Of a stretch of 64,000 nt of DNA, positions 26,060 through 38,020 are shown in pieces. Origin of the DNA: AP-15 sp963774345 (GTDB taxonomy: Bacteria; Pseudomonadota; Alphaproteobacteria; ATCC43930; CGMCC-115725); assembly GCA_963774345.1 (NCBI GenBank), contig CAVZFB010000028.1, forward strand, positions 186,001 through 250,000, read 5' to 3'. A model generated the notes under the pieces. That model saw only the letters and a program-made list of their open reading frames with translations, was not told the origin of the DNA and did not search any database. The stretch's first letter is position 1. Each line of letters begins with the position of its first letter. A program made the translations under genes and the position numbers.

Positions 26060-26576
26060 TAAGTCGCGCGCCTTCGATCGCCAGGAGGCGGCGCTTCGTC
26101 GTGATGCCGCCCTCGGCCGAAAAACCTCCGATCTTGCCGCCGGCGGCGAGCACGCGATGGCAGGGCACGACGATCGGGAACGGGTTTCGTCCGAGCGCCT
26201 GCCCTACGGCGCGCGCTGCACCGGATGCGCCGAGTCGAGCCGCGATGCCGCCATACGACAAGGTAATGCCCGGCGGAATGGTGCGTGCCACCTCGTACAC
26301 CCGGCGGTGGAACGCCGGCACGTGCTCCATGTCGAGCGCGACCCCGGAAAGATCGCTCGCCTCGCCGCGCAGCAGCCCAACGATGCAATCAATGGCACGC
26401 TGCACCTCAGGCGGCGGAGTCGTCTCCCCCGCCGTGGGAAATCGATGGAGCATGCGCGCGCGTGTTTCCGGCTCGCCCGCCTCGGGGAGCTGCACGCCGG
26501 CAATCCCGCCTTCTCCCCAGGCGATGCCGCACCGGCCGATGGCCGTGTCGAAGAGCGCAAAACCGCTTGCAGTCAT
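26052..26576 (-). CDS. ogt: Methylated-DNA-[protein]-cysteine S-methyltransferase
   Basis: 174 residues. The C-terminal domain has the active-site motif PIVVPCHRVLAAGG, preceded by GQALGRNPF, and the helix-turn-helix YGGIAARLGASGAARAVGQ. It transfers O6-alkyl groups from guanine to its own Cys, a suicide reaction. The N-terminal ribonuclease-like domain (residues 1-85) is of normal size. It is translationally coupled to the alkA-like gene downstream, forming an alkylation-repair pair. Confidence 0.94.
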   Translation of the reverse strand: MTASGFALFDTAIGRCGIAWGEGGIAGVQLPEAGEPETRARMLHRFPTAGETTPPPEVQRAIDCIVGLLRGEASDLSGVALDMEHVPAFHRRVYEVARTIPPGITLSYGGIAARLGASGAARAVGQALGRNPFPIVVPCHRVLAAGGKIGGFSAEGGITTKRRLLAIEGARLNG

Positions 26577-26649
26577 GACCCGATCCTAGCACCCGCGACA
26601 GCCTCTCTACTTGGAGAATCTTGCTGTCGAAGATCCTGGTTAGCCGCCG

Positions 26650-26737
26650 GTCGCCGCGTGCGGAAGGCGTGCTCGAATTTCGGGGATTCGTCGGGGGAGG
26701 CGTCGGAGATGGCCCAGTAGCCGAGATCAGTGGTGCC
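26650..26737 (-). pseudogene. Remnant of an anti-sigma factor C-terminus
   Basis: About 90 bp that, on the minus strand, reads DLGYWAISDASPDESPKFEHAF. It is clearly homologous to the C-terminus of the anti-sigma gene 2.2 kb away (DLGYWAVSDASADEFAKFERAF at about 28930-28990). It lacks an 11-bp block present in the full gene and has no surrounding gene. It occupies the 350-bp gap between ogt and the secreted protein gene. Confidence 0.7.
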
Positions 26738-26767
26738 ACGACCCAGCGATGCGCTGGGTCGTGGCAC
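26733..26767. repeat. Perfect 15-bp inverted repeat (hairpin)
   Basis: Arms GTGCCACGACCCAGC and its exact complement are separated by a 5-base loop. There is no T-run on either side strong enough for a typical intrinsic terminator. It abuts the anti-sigma remnant. It could be a small palindromic repeat or a transcription stop for the convergent ends here. Confidence 0.6.
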
Positions 26768-26927
26768 TGCCTTTAGGGGCTCTTTGACAGTGGTCGCACG
26801 GCCGGCATCGTTGTGTCCAGGCGGCAAGACGGAAATGAAGATCTCACCATTGCGCCTGCGGTTCTTGGGGTCTGCCGGCCCCTTACCCCGCGCTTAATAG
26901 CGACGAGGAGACCAGCAACCGATATCG

Positions 26928-28457
26928 TCAATCACCTCCGTCCTCGAACAGGTCCTTGTGCAGTGCTTTGAAACTGTCAGTAAAACGCAGGACCTGAAAA
27001 CCGTTGCCATCACTGACGGTCCAGATTTCTAACGCGGGTCTGCCATAGCCCTTGGTCTTGTCGTGGCCAGGAACAACCTTCTGGAAGCGCGCATAACCAG
27101 CTATCCGATCGACAGTTAGATCGACACCCGGGATCCAGCTACCCGATCCGGGAAGGAAAGCCGTGCGCGGAGCCGGCGGCTTGTAGTACGCGATCTCTTT
27201 AGCATGGAATAAATCGCGAATGTCGAAAACTCGCAAGCCTGCGTTGTGAAACGTGCAAGCGAGCATTGTCGGATTTTCGGCACGGTTTGCAACGCATCTT
27301 TCCACGCTGTACTCTGGGGCTCCGGCGCCGACATCGGGCGGATCGTTGACGAGCTTCATGCAATTGGCGGGTTCGCTCACTTGCAGCATCAGTTTAGCGA
27401 CGATGGTTGGCTTCTTCTCATTGGTGATGTCGATTATGTTCGGGTAGCCAAACGGCGATGCCCCGCGGGCACAGGCGGCGGGGAGACCCCCGACCCCACC
27501 CGCGCCGCCGGACTCGTCCGTGCTGACGATGTAAGTCCGCCCGCGCACATGGATTGGATACATGTCCTCGGCCTGCCCTTGGTCCTGCCAAAAAACCTTG
27601 CTGACAATCCGGATCTGCGGATTGGGCCGACGAAACTGATAGTCGCTGACGTCGTCGATCACCAGTCCGTCCGGACCGATCGAGGAGCCGGCGGTGTTGC
27701 CGTATAGGCCGGGCTGCCCCGCGTAGAGTCGGGTCCCGGCTGCGTTCGTCCACATGCCGTGGGGCCTGCCGTCACCCAGGAACTGCCAGGGCGGGAGTTC
27801 CTGCGGGTTGGACGGGTCGTCGAGGGCGACGACGTATAGAAAGCCGCCGACGCCTCGATTTTTCTGGCCAACGTAGTATGTCAGACCGTCCTGAGCGAAG
27901 TTGCCCATGTGCGCCTGGCTACCGGAGAGGGTGATGCTCGCCAGTGGTGACGGATGGAGGCAGTCGGTGGACAGGTCGTAAATCGCAAAGTTCGGCCCGT
28001 TGCTTTCGGCGGCCGCGAGGAGTTTGCGCCCCACATGCGCCCTCAGCGTCTCATGCGGATTCAACATCGCGGGCGTGTCGGCTATATACTTGCTCGCCGT
28101 TGGATTGTCGGGATCCGAAACATCCACCACCACGACGCCGGGGTTCTGCTGCTTAGGATTGTCATTCGTTGCAAAGTAGGCGCACTGGTTGAAGTAAGCT
28201 GGCCCGTTCTGCGAGACTGATCCCTCACCTTGGAATTGGGATACGAGTTCCAGGTTGCAGTTGTAGGCGCGCTCGGAATCGCCGCTAGAACGTTCTAGCG
28301 GCGTGGTCTGGCCCTGCAATCCGCTTTCGGTGTGGTCCCCTCGACCACACTTGGCTTGGGGCACTGATCCGGCTAACGCCACTGAAGCGCTGAGGAATAG
28401 AGTCAGCGACACGACTGTTGCGATTGCGAATGCGCAGAATCGCTCTTGCTTGATCAT
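26928..28457 (-). CDS. Secreted LVIVD-repeat / beta-propeller-like protein
   Basis: 509 residues with a clear signal peptide (KQERF, then a hydrophobic core ending SVALAG). The mature protein contains several LVIVD-type blades: GVVVVDVSDPDNPTASKYI, PNIIDITNEKKPTIVAKL and GLRVFDIRDLFHAKEIAYY, and VAKGRPHGMW-like propeller turns. The function of this family is unknown; an extracytoplasmic scaffold or binding role is likely. AAGGAGGAAAC directly precedes the ATG at 28457. About 300 bp upstream lies an unusual array of heptamer repeats that could control it. Cys residues (about ten) suggest disulfides. Confidence 0.75.
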   Translation of the reverse strand: MIKQERFCAFAIATVVSLTLFLSASVALAGSVPQAKCGRGDHTESGLQGQTTPLERSSGDSERAYNCNLELVSQFQGEGSVSQNGPAYFNQCAYFATNDNPKQQNPGVVVVDVSDPDNPTASKYIADTPAMLNPHETLRAHVGRKLLAAAESNGPNFAIYDLSTDCLHPSPLASITLSGSQAHMGNFAQDGLTYYVGQKNRGVGGFLYVVALDDPSNPQELPPWQFLGDGRPHGMWTNAAGTRLYAGQPGLYGNTAGSSIGPDGLVIDDVSDYQFRRPNPQIRIVSKVFWQDQGQAEDMYPIHVRGRTYIVSTDESGGAGGVGGLPAACARGASPFGYPNIIDITNEKKPTIVAKLMLQVSEPANCMKLVNDPPDVGAGAPEYSVERCVANRAENPTMLACTFHNAGLRVFDIRDLFHAKEIAYYKPPAPRTAFLPGSGSWIPGVDLTVDRIAGYARFQKVVPGHDKTKGYGRPALEIWTVSDGNGFQVLRFTDSFKALHKDLFEDGGD

Positions 28458-28754
28458 GTTTCCTCCTTGCCGCAATTGTTCTTAAGGCCGCCGCGGGCTA
28501 TCCGCGGGCTGTGATTTGGACGGCGTAACCCGCGCATCGGCGACGGGCGTAAGGCCCAAACAAAAAATCCCAGTCACTGCTAGGCTGCAGATCGCAGATT
28601 TTTCGACACGCGCAAACAGACGCCGTCGCATTTAGGCTTTCCTCCAGTGGCGACGGGTATGCCCGCCGGCGCGTTAGCAGCCCAAGAGCGGCAAAGTTGC
28701 CCAATCTGGGCGTTGAATAGCAATATGGTTTAATGCGCTCACAAAAAATTGATC

Positions 28755-28797
28755 AAGGCTTACAATATACTTACAATAGACTTACAATAGACTTACG
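28755..28797 (-). promoter_or_regulatory. Array of four TTGTAAG heptamers at 11-bp spacing (candidate response-regulator site)
   Basis: On the minus strand the sequence reads TCGTAAG, TTGTAAG, TTGTAAG, TTGTAAG, each separated by TCTA, TCTA and TATA. The 7+4 spacing equals one helical turn and has the architecture of PhoB/OmpR-family direct-repeat boxes. An AT-rich segment with plausible -10 sequences (CATTAA, CATATT) follows toward the secreted protein gene. The rest of the 28458-28904 gap shows no convincing gene. Confidence 0.6.
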
Positions 28798-28904
28798 AGC
28801 CCTCATTGACAGCCATATTTCGCTCGGGTTGCAATAGCGGGCTCGTGCCGTTGGCAATGCCGTCGGGTTCGAAGTGCTTCACCCAAAATGGGGCTGATTG
28901 GCAG

Positions 28905-29665
28905 TCACCCCGCGGTTGCCGCGTGAAAGGCCCGTTCGAATTTCGCGAACTCGTCGGCGGAGGCGTCGGAGACGGCCCAGTAGCCGAGATCGCCTTCGTT
29001 CCAGTGGTGCAGGGTGTAGCCGCGACGGGTGACGGTCTCGGCATGATCGCCCGTCCGGGCCGGCAGCACGAAGACGTTGATGACGTGCTTGCCGGCCCGG
29101 TAGACGAGCGCCGGGACCGGCTTTCCTTGGATCAGGTCGAGGCGTCCGCCGATCAGCGGAAAACCCTCGGCGGCGAGATCGACGCCCGGCGGCGACAGAT
29201 CGGTGCGCCCAGCGAACCACGGCTTGACCGTGTGCTTGTCGGACGAGGCGACATCGGTCAGGTGGTTGCCCAATAGCGAGCGCAGATGGCTGTCGATGAC
29301 CTCGTTGGCGACAGTGCTTTCCTGCCGCTCGCCGGTCAGCAAAAACGTGCCGCCGGAGCCGACTGCAGACGGCGAGCAGGATCGAGGCGGCATAGGCGAG
29401 CCAACCGGACGCGCGCATCGCTGCCGGCCGCCGCTGCGGTCGCCTCGCGCCGCACCGCCGAACGCACGCTCGAACGCAATGCCTGGGGCGCGCGATAGAC
29501 CGGAGCCGCGCGGCGGATCCCGTCGCGCAAGCGCTCCAGCGCCGCCGCTTCCGGTCCGCACTCGGCGCAGTCCTCGATATGGTTGCGAACCAAGGTCCGC
29601 TCGGCCTCGGCCACCTCACCATCGAGATAGGCGTCGAGAAGCGGGCGCACCTCCTCACACTGCAT
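28905..29665 (-). pseudogene. Anti-sigma factor (zinc-finger, membrane-anchored), frameshifted
   Basis: The start at 29665 overlaps the sigma gene. The first frame gives CEEVRPLLDAYLDGEVAEAE and HIEDCAECG, an anti-sigma zinc finger (H-x3-C-x2-C). Near 29410 the frame changes to the transmembrane helix LAYAASILLAVC, and near 29365 to the periplasmic domain GSGGTFLLTGERQ through to DASADEFAKFERAF and the stop at 28905. With both changes it is a normal-length transmembrane anti-sigma factor that would hold the adjacent ECF sigma factor inactive. Two breaks within 50 bp suggest consensus error or local decay. Confidence 0.8.
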
Positions 29666-30209
29666 CGCTCACATCCTTTCCATCCCAAGCCCGGCGTAGC
29701 GCCGAGCGGGCGCGGTGGAGGCGCGACATGACCGTCCCGATCGGCACTCCGGTCACCTCGGCGATCTCGCGATAGCCGAGCTCCTGCAACTCCCGCAGTA
29801 CGATCGCCTCGCGCAAGGGCACCGGAAGCGCCTCGATCAGCTGGTCGAGGCGCCGTAGGTCCGATCGGTTCAGCAGCAGCGCCTCGGTATCGCCCGGCCC
29901 GTCCGGCGCCCCCGCCACCGCCTCGTCAAGATCGGCCACGGTTTCGAGCGGAATAACCTCCGCCGGCCGGTTGCGCTCCAGCCAGCTGTAGCAGGTGCGC
30001 CGCACGATCCGAAGCAGCCAGCTTTTGGCGTCGCCCTCGCGGTAGCTGTCGAAATAGCGGAACGCTCTCAGATAGGCCTCCTGCACGACATCGGCGGCAT
30101 CGGCATCGTTGCGGGTCAGCCAGCGGGCCAGCGAATAGGCGGCGTCGAGATGAGGCATCACCACCGCCTCGAATCGGCTTTGCTGCCGCCGCTGCGCAAT
30201 CCAGCCCAT
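29655..30209 (-). CDS. ECF-family RNA polymerase sigma factor
   Basis: 184 residues. Region 2 is ADAADVVQEAYLRAFRYFDS with GDAKSWLLRIVRRTCYSW; region 4 is LPVPLREAIVLRELQELGYREIAEVTGVPIGTVMSRLHRAR. The linker is acidic. It directs RNA polymerase to its own promoter class when released from the anti-sigma factor encoded by the overlapping downstream gene (11-bp overlap). Autoregulation from the 30210-30368 gap is likely, but I did not identify a specific promoter. Confidence 0.93.
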   Translation of the reverse strand: MGWIAQRRQQSRFEAVVMPHLDAAYSLARWLTRNDADAADVVQEAYLRAFRYFDSYREGDAKSWLLRIVRRTCYSWLERNRPAEVIPLETVADLDEAVAGAPDGPGDTEALLLNRSDLRRLDQLIEALPVPLREAIVLRELQELGYREIAEVTGVPIGTVMSRLHRARSALRRAWDGKDVSDAV

Positions 30210-30368
30210 CCGTTCATTCTACCTCACCACCGTGCAGACCGCAGCGGGCAAGCGTTTATTCCCGCGCCGGGTCGATCAAGCAGGACGCCATCGCGCTGAC
30301 CATCGGGACGGTTGCAATCGGCGCGACCGGACACCACACTCAGCGCACGCAGAGAAAGGATCGTACCG

Positions 30369-31173
30369 ATGGAAATGACGGGCGAATTTCGCATCCCCGC
30401 CCCGCGCGAGCGCGTCTGGCAAGGGCTCAACGATCCCGAGATTCTGAAGCAGTGCGATCCCCGGCTGCGAGACGATCGAAAAGGTCTCGGACACCGAATT
30501 CACCGCCAAGGTCGTCGCCAAGGTCGGGCCGGTCAGGGCCACATTTCGGCGGCAAGGTCAATCTGACCGACCTCGACCCGCCGAAGGCCTACACGATCTC
30601 GGGCGAGGGCAACCGGCGGCGTCGCCGGCTTTGCCAAGGGCAGCGCCAAGGTCGATCTCGACGAGGACGGGCGGCGAAGCGACCGTGCTTGCATTACGAG
30701 GTCCAGGCGCATGTCGGCGGCAAGCTCGCGCAGATCGGCTCGCGCCTGATCGACGCGACCTCGCGCAAGATGGCGGATCGATTTTTTCGAGCGCTTTGTC
30801 GCGGCGATGTCGCCGCCGGACGCGGCGAGCGAAGCGCCGGAGTCGCCGCCGCCTGACGGCGGCGGGCCAACGCGCCGAGGCGGAGTCGCTGTTGTTCGGA
30901 CCCGAGACGACGTCCGAGACCGGTGCCGTCTCCGAGCCGGCTGCCGCCGGGGCGCGGATCACCGGTCTGACCGCGAGCGTTGCTCCGATCCGCACGCTTC
31001 ACCGCGACGGTGGTTTGGGTCACCGGGCTTAAGCCGGCCGGATCGTTGCTGGGGTCATGCTCTATGTACTTCGAGCGCCGCAACGGCGGGATGCGAGCAG
31101 CCGGCTCCGCGAACGCCTTGACCCGGAAGGCGCTCCGGGCACGAAACTCCGGCCGGCGCGGCCGTCCGGATGA
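30369..31173 (+). pseudogene. coxG: CoxG-type SRPBCC protein of the form II cox cluster, multiply frameshifted
   Basis: The start MEMTGEFRIPAPRERVWQGL is a typical CoxG opening. The conserved sequence then hops between frames: KVSDTEFTAKVVAKVGPVRA, GGKVNLTDLDPPKAYTISGEG, GGVAGFAKGSAKVDLDED, HYEVQAHVGGKLAQIGSRL and RFFERFVAAMS can each be read, but only with about six single-base changes, several just before GGCGGC or in a T6 run. A likely C-terminal membrane anchor (VVWVTGL...VAGVMLYVLR) and a stop at 31173 need two more. CoxG proteins aid recruitment or anchoring of molybdenum hydroxylases at the membrane. Confidence 0.72.
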
Positions 31174-31206
31174 CGGCCATCGATGCTGCGACCCAGGGAG
31201 GTTACG

Positions 31207-31716
<510 letters not shown>

Positions 31717-31721
31717 GGCCG

Positions 31722-34104
<2,383 letters not shown>

Positions 34105-34115
34105 GGAGATCCCTG

Positions 34116-34910
34116 ATGTACGAATTCACCTACCACAAGCCCGCGAGCCTCGACGAGATCGCGAACTTCCTCGGCGCCAATGAGGACGCCAAGCTCGTCG
34201 CCGGCGGCATGACCCTGATCCCGACCTTAAAGCTGCGTCTCGCCAAGCCGTCGGATCTCGTTGATCTCGCATCGATCCCGTCTTTGCGAGGCATTACCGA
34301 TGCCGGCGACGCGATCGTGATCGGCGCGATGACGCGGCACGCCGAGGTCAACCGCTCGCCGGTCGTCAAGCAGGGGATCCCGGCCTTGGCGGCGATGGCC
34401 GGGATGATCGGCGACCCGGCGGTGCGCAACCGCGGCACGATCGGCGGCTCGATCTCGAACAACGACCCGGCGGCCGATTATCCTGCGGCCCTCGTCGCGC
34501 TCGGCGCCACTGTGCACACGACCAAGCGTGAGATCTTGGCCGAACCTTTTTTCACCGGCATGTTCGAAACGGCGCTCGAGCCGACCGAGATCGTCACCTC
34601 GGTCAGGTTCCCGAAGACGCAGTCCGCGAATTATCAGAAATTCCGCAATCCGGCCTCGCGCTATGCGATCGTCGGCGTCTTTGTCGCCCGCACGCCAGGT
34701 GGCGTCCGCGTCGCGGTAACCGGCGCCGGCCCCTGCGTGTTTCGCGTCCCCGCGATGGAGACAGCGCTCGCGGCCTCCTTCACCCCCGACGCGATCAAGG
34801 ACATCGCCATCCCCGACACCGGTCTCAACTCCGACATCCACGCCTCAGCCGAATACCGCGCCCACCTCGTCAACGTGATGGCCCGCCGCGCCGTCGCCGC
34901 CTGCGGGTAG
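34116..34910 (+). CDS. coxM: Form II CODH-like FAD-binding medium subunit
   Basis: 264 residues of the xanthine dehydrogenase FAD-binding family. FAD-contact motifs are AGGMTLIPTLKLRLA and TIGGSISNNDPAADYPAAL, followed by FRNPASRYAIVGVFVA. It completes the S-L-M heterotrimer and passes electrons to the acceptor. GGAGA precedes the ATG 11 bp after the coxL stop. Unlike its neighbours it has no frame break, so the indel cluster ends before about 33.6 kb. Confidence 0.92.
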   Translation: MYEFTYHKPASLDEIANFLGANEDAKLVAGGMTLIPTLKLRLAKPSDLVDLASIPSLRGITDAGDAIVIGAMTRHAEVNRSPVVKQGIPALAAMAGMIGDPAVRNRGTIGGSISNNDPAADYPAALVALGATVHTTKREILAEPFFTGMFETALEPTEIVTSVRFPKTQSANYQKFRNPASRYAIVGVFVARTPGGVRVAVTGAGPCVFRVPAMETALAASFTPDAIKDIAIPDTGLNSDIHASAEYRAHLVNVMARRAVAACG

Positions 34911-34939
34911 GCCTCGCAAAGCCAGGCGGCCGCGCGCCT

Positions 34940-36271
34940 TCAGACCCCGTGATATTCGGCCGAGATGTCTTTGCCGGTATAGTCCGTCAGCAGCGACGCC
35001 GCGATGATGCCGAGGACTCCACAGAGCATGATATAGAGGGCGATCGGCAAGCTCGAATGAAAGGTCGCAAACAGCGCTGTCGCGATAAACGGCGAGGGGC
35101 CGCCGGCGATGATCGAGGCGAGCTGGTAGCCGAGCGAAGCGCCGCTGTAGCGCAGCCGAGGAGTGAAGCTCTCCGCGATCAGCGCCGCCTGGGGGCCGTA
35201 ACACGTCATCACCGGAAGTAACGACAGCGCGATGCCGATAAAGACCAAGGTCGGCACCTTCGTATCAAGCAGCGCAAAGTAAATGAAGCCGAAGATTCCG
35301 ACCAAGATGGACCCGATCACGTACATGCGCCGGCGGCCGATGCGGTCCGACAAATGCCCGGCGACCGGAACCCAGAGAAACCCGAGGACCGCCTGAACAA
35401 GGACGGCGATCAGCACGAAATTGCGCTGCATCCCAAGCACGGTCGTGGCATAGGTGAAGATAAAGGTGCCGACGATATAACCCGGCGCCTGCTCCGGCAT
35501 CCGCAGCAGCGCGGTCAGCGCTACCTGCTTGGGCTGGCGCTTGAGCACTTCCAAGACCGGCACGCGTTCGATGCGCTCTTCGTCGAGCACCTTCTGAAAG
35601 ACCGGGGTCTCGGTGATGCCGAGCCGGATCCACAGCCCGATGGCGACCATGACGATGCTGAGGAAGAATGGGAGGCGCCAGCCCCAGGCAAGAAACTGGT
35701 CACCGGAATACCAGCTGAAAAACAATACCGCCATATTGGCCAGAAACAGTCCCGCCGGCCCGCCGAATTGCGGCCAGGCAGCGAGGAAACCGCGATTGTT
35801 GGTGCCGCGCGCCCACTCCATCGCCAGCAGAACCGAGCCGCCCCACTCGCCGCCGACGCCGATCCCTTGTATCAGGCGAATGACGATCAGCAGAATGGGG
35901 CCCCAGATCCCGATGCTTGCATAGGTCGGAACGAGGCCCACGGCAAAAGTGGCAACACCGGTCAACAGCAAGGTCGCGATCAGGGTCGCCTTGCGCCCGA
36001 TGCGATCGCCCCAATGGCCGAAGATCGCAGCACCGATCGGCCGGCCGAGAAAGCCGACGAAGAAAATGGCGAAGGCCTGGAGGACGCCAACGATCGGATC
36101 GGAGTGCGGAAAAAAGAGCTTGCCGAAAACCAGCCCGGTGACCTGGCCGTAGAGCAGGAAATCGTACCATTCGATCGTCGTGCCGACCGTGCTCGCGACC
36201 AGAGCGCGGCGCAACTGCCGGCGGTGCTCGGTTTCAGAGAGCCCACCGACGGCCACATCAGCTATCGTCAT
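34940..36271 (-). CDS. MHS-family MFS transporter (copy 1)
   Basis: A 443-residue metabolite:H+ symporter-type carrier. Signatures: STVGTTIEWYDFLLYG at the N-terminus, GRPIGAAIFGHWGDRIGRKATLI in loop 2-3, IRLIQGIGVGGEWGGSVLLAMEW in helix 4, and GHLSDRIGRRRMYVIG in loop 8-9. The likely substrates are carboxylates or related acids. It ends DYTGKDISAEYHGV exactly like the next gene, of which it is a tandem duplicate. GAGGAAACGGGA precedes the ATG. It is convergent with coxM, whose stop is 29 bp away. Confidence 0.92.
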   Translation of the reverse strand: MTIADVAVGGLSETEHRRQLRRALVASTVGTTIEWYDFLLYGQVTGLVFGKLFFPHSDPIVGVLQAFAIFFVGFLGRPIGAAIFGHWGDRIGRKATLIATLLLTGVATFAVGLVPTYASIGIWGPILLIVIRLIQGIGVGGEWGGSVLLAMEWARGTNNRGFLAAWPQFGGPAGLFLANMAVLFFSWYSGDQFLAWGWRLPFFLSIVMVAIGLWIRLGITETPVFQKVLDEERIERVPVLEVLKRQPKQVALTALLRMPEQAPGYIVGTFIFTYATTVLGMQRNFVLIAVLVQAVLGFLWVPVAGHLSDRIGRRRMYVIGSILVGIFGFIYFALLDTKVPTLVFIGIALSLLPVMTCYGPQAALIAESFTPRLRYSGASLGYQLASIIAGGPSPFIATALFATFHSSLPIALYIMLCGVLGIIAASLLTDYTGKDISAEYHGV

Positions 36272-36369
36272 TCCCGTTTCCTCGCCACGTCCGGGCGGTT
36301 GCCGCCCGTTGTCATTTCTCCGTGACGCCCGATGCGCCCGGAGTCGCTTCTGCTGTCAAAGGTTAGCAG

Positions 36370-36390
36370 CGGCAGCGATGGCTGCCAATC
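36370..36390 (-). promoter_or_regulatory. Conserved hairpin in leader of MHS copy 1
   Basis: GGCAGC and GCTGCC arms flank GATG about 100 bp upstream of the copy 1 start. The same position before copy 2 (37881-37898) has GGCAG with a different but still pairing stem, both next to GCTGCTAACCTT on the minus strand. The pairing is kept while the bases differ. It may be an RNA leader structure or a terminator of the upstream copy. Confidence 0.45.
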
Positions 36391-36443
36391 TTGGCGCGCA
36401 TTGCCAAGCAGGAATACATTGGGTTGCGCGCTGCCGCGCGCCT

Positions 36444-37779
36444 TCAGACCCCGTGATATTCGGCCGAGATGTCCTTGCCGGTATAGTCCGTCAGCAGTGA
36501 GGTCGCGGTGATGCCGATTACGGCGCAAGCAAGGATGTACAGCGCGATTGGGTGGCTCGCATGAAAGGCGGCGAGTAGCGCCGTCGCGATGAACGGCGAC
36601 GGGCCGCCGGCAATGATCGAGGCGAGCTGGTAGCCGAGCGAGCTGCCGCTGTAGCGCAGCCGGGGCGAGAAGCTTTCCGCGATCAGCGCCGCTTCGGGGC
36701 CGTACATCGTCATAATCGGCAGCCCCGACACCGCGATGGCGATAAAGATCAACGCCGGCACTCTGGTATCGAGCATCGCGAAGTAGACAAAGCCGAACAC
36801 CGCAACAAACACGCAACCGATTATATACATGCGCTTGCGGCCGACGCGGTCCGACAAATGTCCGGCGACAGTCACCCAGAGAAACCCCAGGACGGCCTGG
36901 AGGAGCACCGCGACCAACAAGAAATTGCGCGAAGCGCCGAGGACCGTCGTGCCATAGGTGAAGACGAACGCGCCAAAGATATAACCCGGCGCCTGCTCCG
37001 GCAGACGCAGCAACGCGGTCAACGCGACCTGCTTCGGCTGGCGCTTCGAATACTTCGAGCACTGGCACGCGCTCGACGCGCTCCTCGTCGATCACTTTCT
37101 GGAAAACCGGGGTTTCGAGGATGCCGAGCCGGATCCACAACCCGACCGCGACCATGACGATGCTGATCAGAAACGGGACGCGCCAACCCCAGGTCAGGAA
37201 CTGGTCGCCAGAAAGCCAGCTGAACACCAGCACCGCCAGATTGGCCAGGAAAAACCCGGCAGGCGCGCCGAATTGCGGCCACGACGAGATGAAGCCACGA
37301 TGCTTATTGGTTTGCGCCCACTCCATCGCCAGCAGCACCGAACCGCCCCATTCGCCGCCGACGCCGATGCCTTGAATCAAGCGAATGATGGTCAACAAAA
37401 CGGCGCCCCAGACGCCGATGCTTGCGTAGGTCGGGACGAGGCCTACGGCAACGGTCGCAATGCCGGACACCAGCAAGGTCGCGATCAGGGTTGCCTTGCG
37501 CCCTATGCGGTCGCCCCAATGGCCGAATATCGCTGCCCCGATCGGCCGCCCGACAAAGCCGACGAAAAAGACGCCGAATGCCTGCAACACGCCGATCAGC
37601 GGGGAAGATCCGGGGAAAAAGAGCTTGCCGAAGACCAGCGCGGTCACCTGACCGTAGAGCAGGAAGTCGTACCATTCGATCGTGGTGCCGACCGTGCTGG
37701 CGATCATGGCGCGGCGCAATTGCGCGCGATGTTGGGTTTCGGAAAGCCCGCTGCCAGCGGCCATTTCAGCTGTCGTCAT
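36444..37779 (-). CDS. MHS-family MFS transporter (copy 2), one frameshift
   Basis: A paralogue of the downstream carrier, about 444 residues when a single break near 37048 is repaired. The N-terminal frame carries STVGTTIEWYDFLLYG, FGHWGDRIGRKATLI and IRLIQGIGVGGEWGG, then leaves the family after VPVLEVF. The other frame continues KRQPKQVALTALLRLPEQAP, GHLSDRVGRKRMYIIG and DYTGKDISAEYHGV. One extra base explains the change. GGGGGAAAC precedes the ATG. Tandem arrangement and the shared leader imply duplication of a unit of about 1.5 kb. Confidence 0.85.
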
Positions 37780-37880
37780 TTTGTTTCCCCCTTACTGCCG
37801 GGCGATTTGCATGTGCCCGTTGTTGCTCCTCCCGGCACGCAATACAGCCGGCGTCGCTTCATTTCGTAATAAGGTTAGCA

Positions 37881-37898
37881 GCGGCAGAGAGCTCTGCC
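37881..37898 (-). promoter_or_regulatory. Conserved hairpin in leader of MHS copy 2
   Basis: GGCAGAG and CTCTGCC arms with a two-base loop, about 100 bp upstream of the copy 2 start, flanked by TTAGCAGC as in copy 1. It is the counterpart of the element at 36370-36390, and the stem differs by paired changes. The rest of the 37780-37930 gap has no gene. Confidence 0.45.
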
Positions 37899-37936
37899 AA
37901 CTGCGCGTGCATCGCCTGCGGGGCGCGCGGCTGCAA

Positions 37937-38020
37937 TCAAGCCAAGTCGTATTCGGCCGAAATTTCGCGGTTGGTGTAGTCCGGCAGCAAGGCCTTTGAT
38001 GCGGGTGCGGGTCCGAGTAC
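37937..38020 (-). pseudogene. C-terminal stump of a third MHS transporter
   Basis: On the minus strand the sequence reads LLPDYTNREISAEYDLA and a stop, matching LLTDYTGKDISAEYHGV at the ends of the two intact copies. A short Gly-Val-Leu-Gly further upstream also fits. No more of the gene remains; upstream sequence is unrelated and leads into the Lin0512 genes. It indicates that the tandem array once had at least three members. Confidence 0.7.

Noticed and set aside
28498..28704. Minus-strand 68-residue frame upstream of the secreted protein
   Set aside because: No ribosome site or family character; probably part of the regulatory region.
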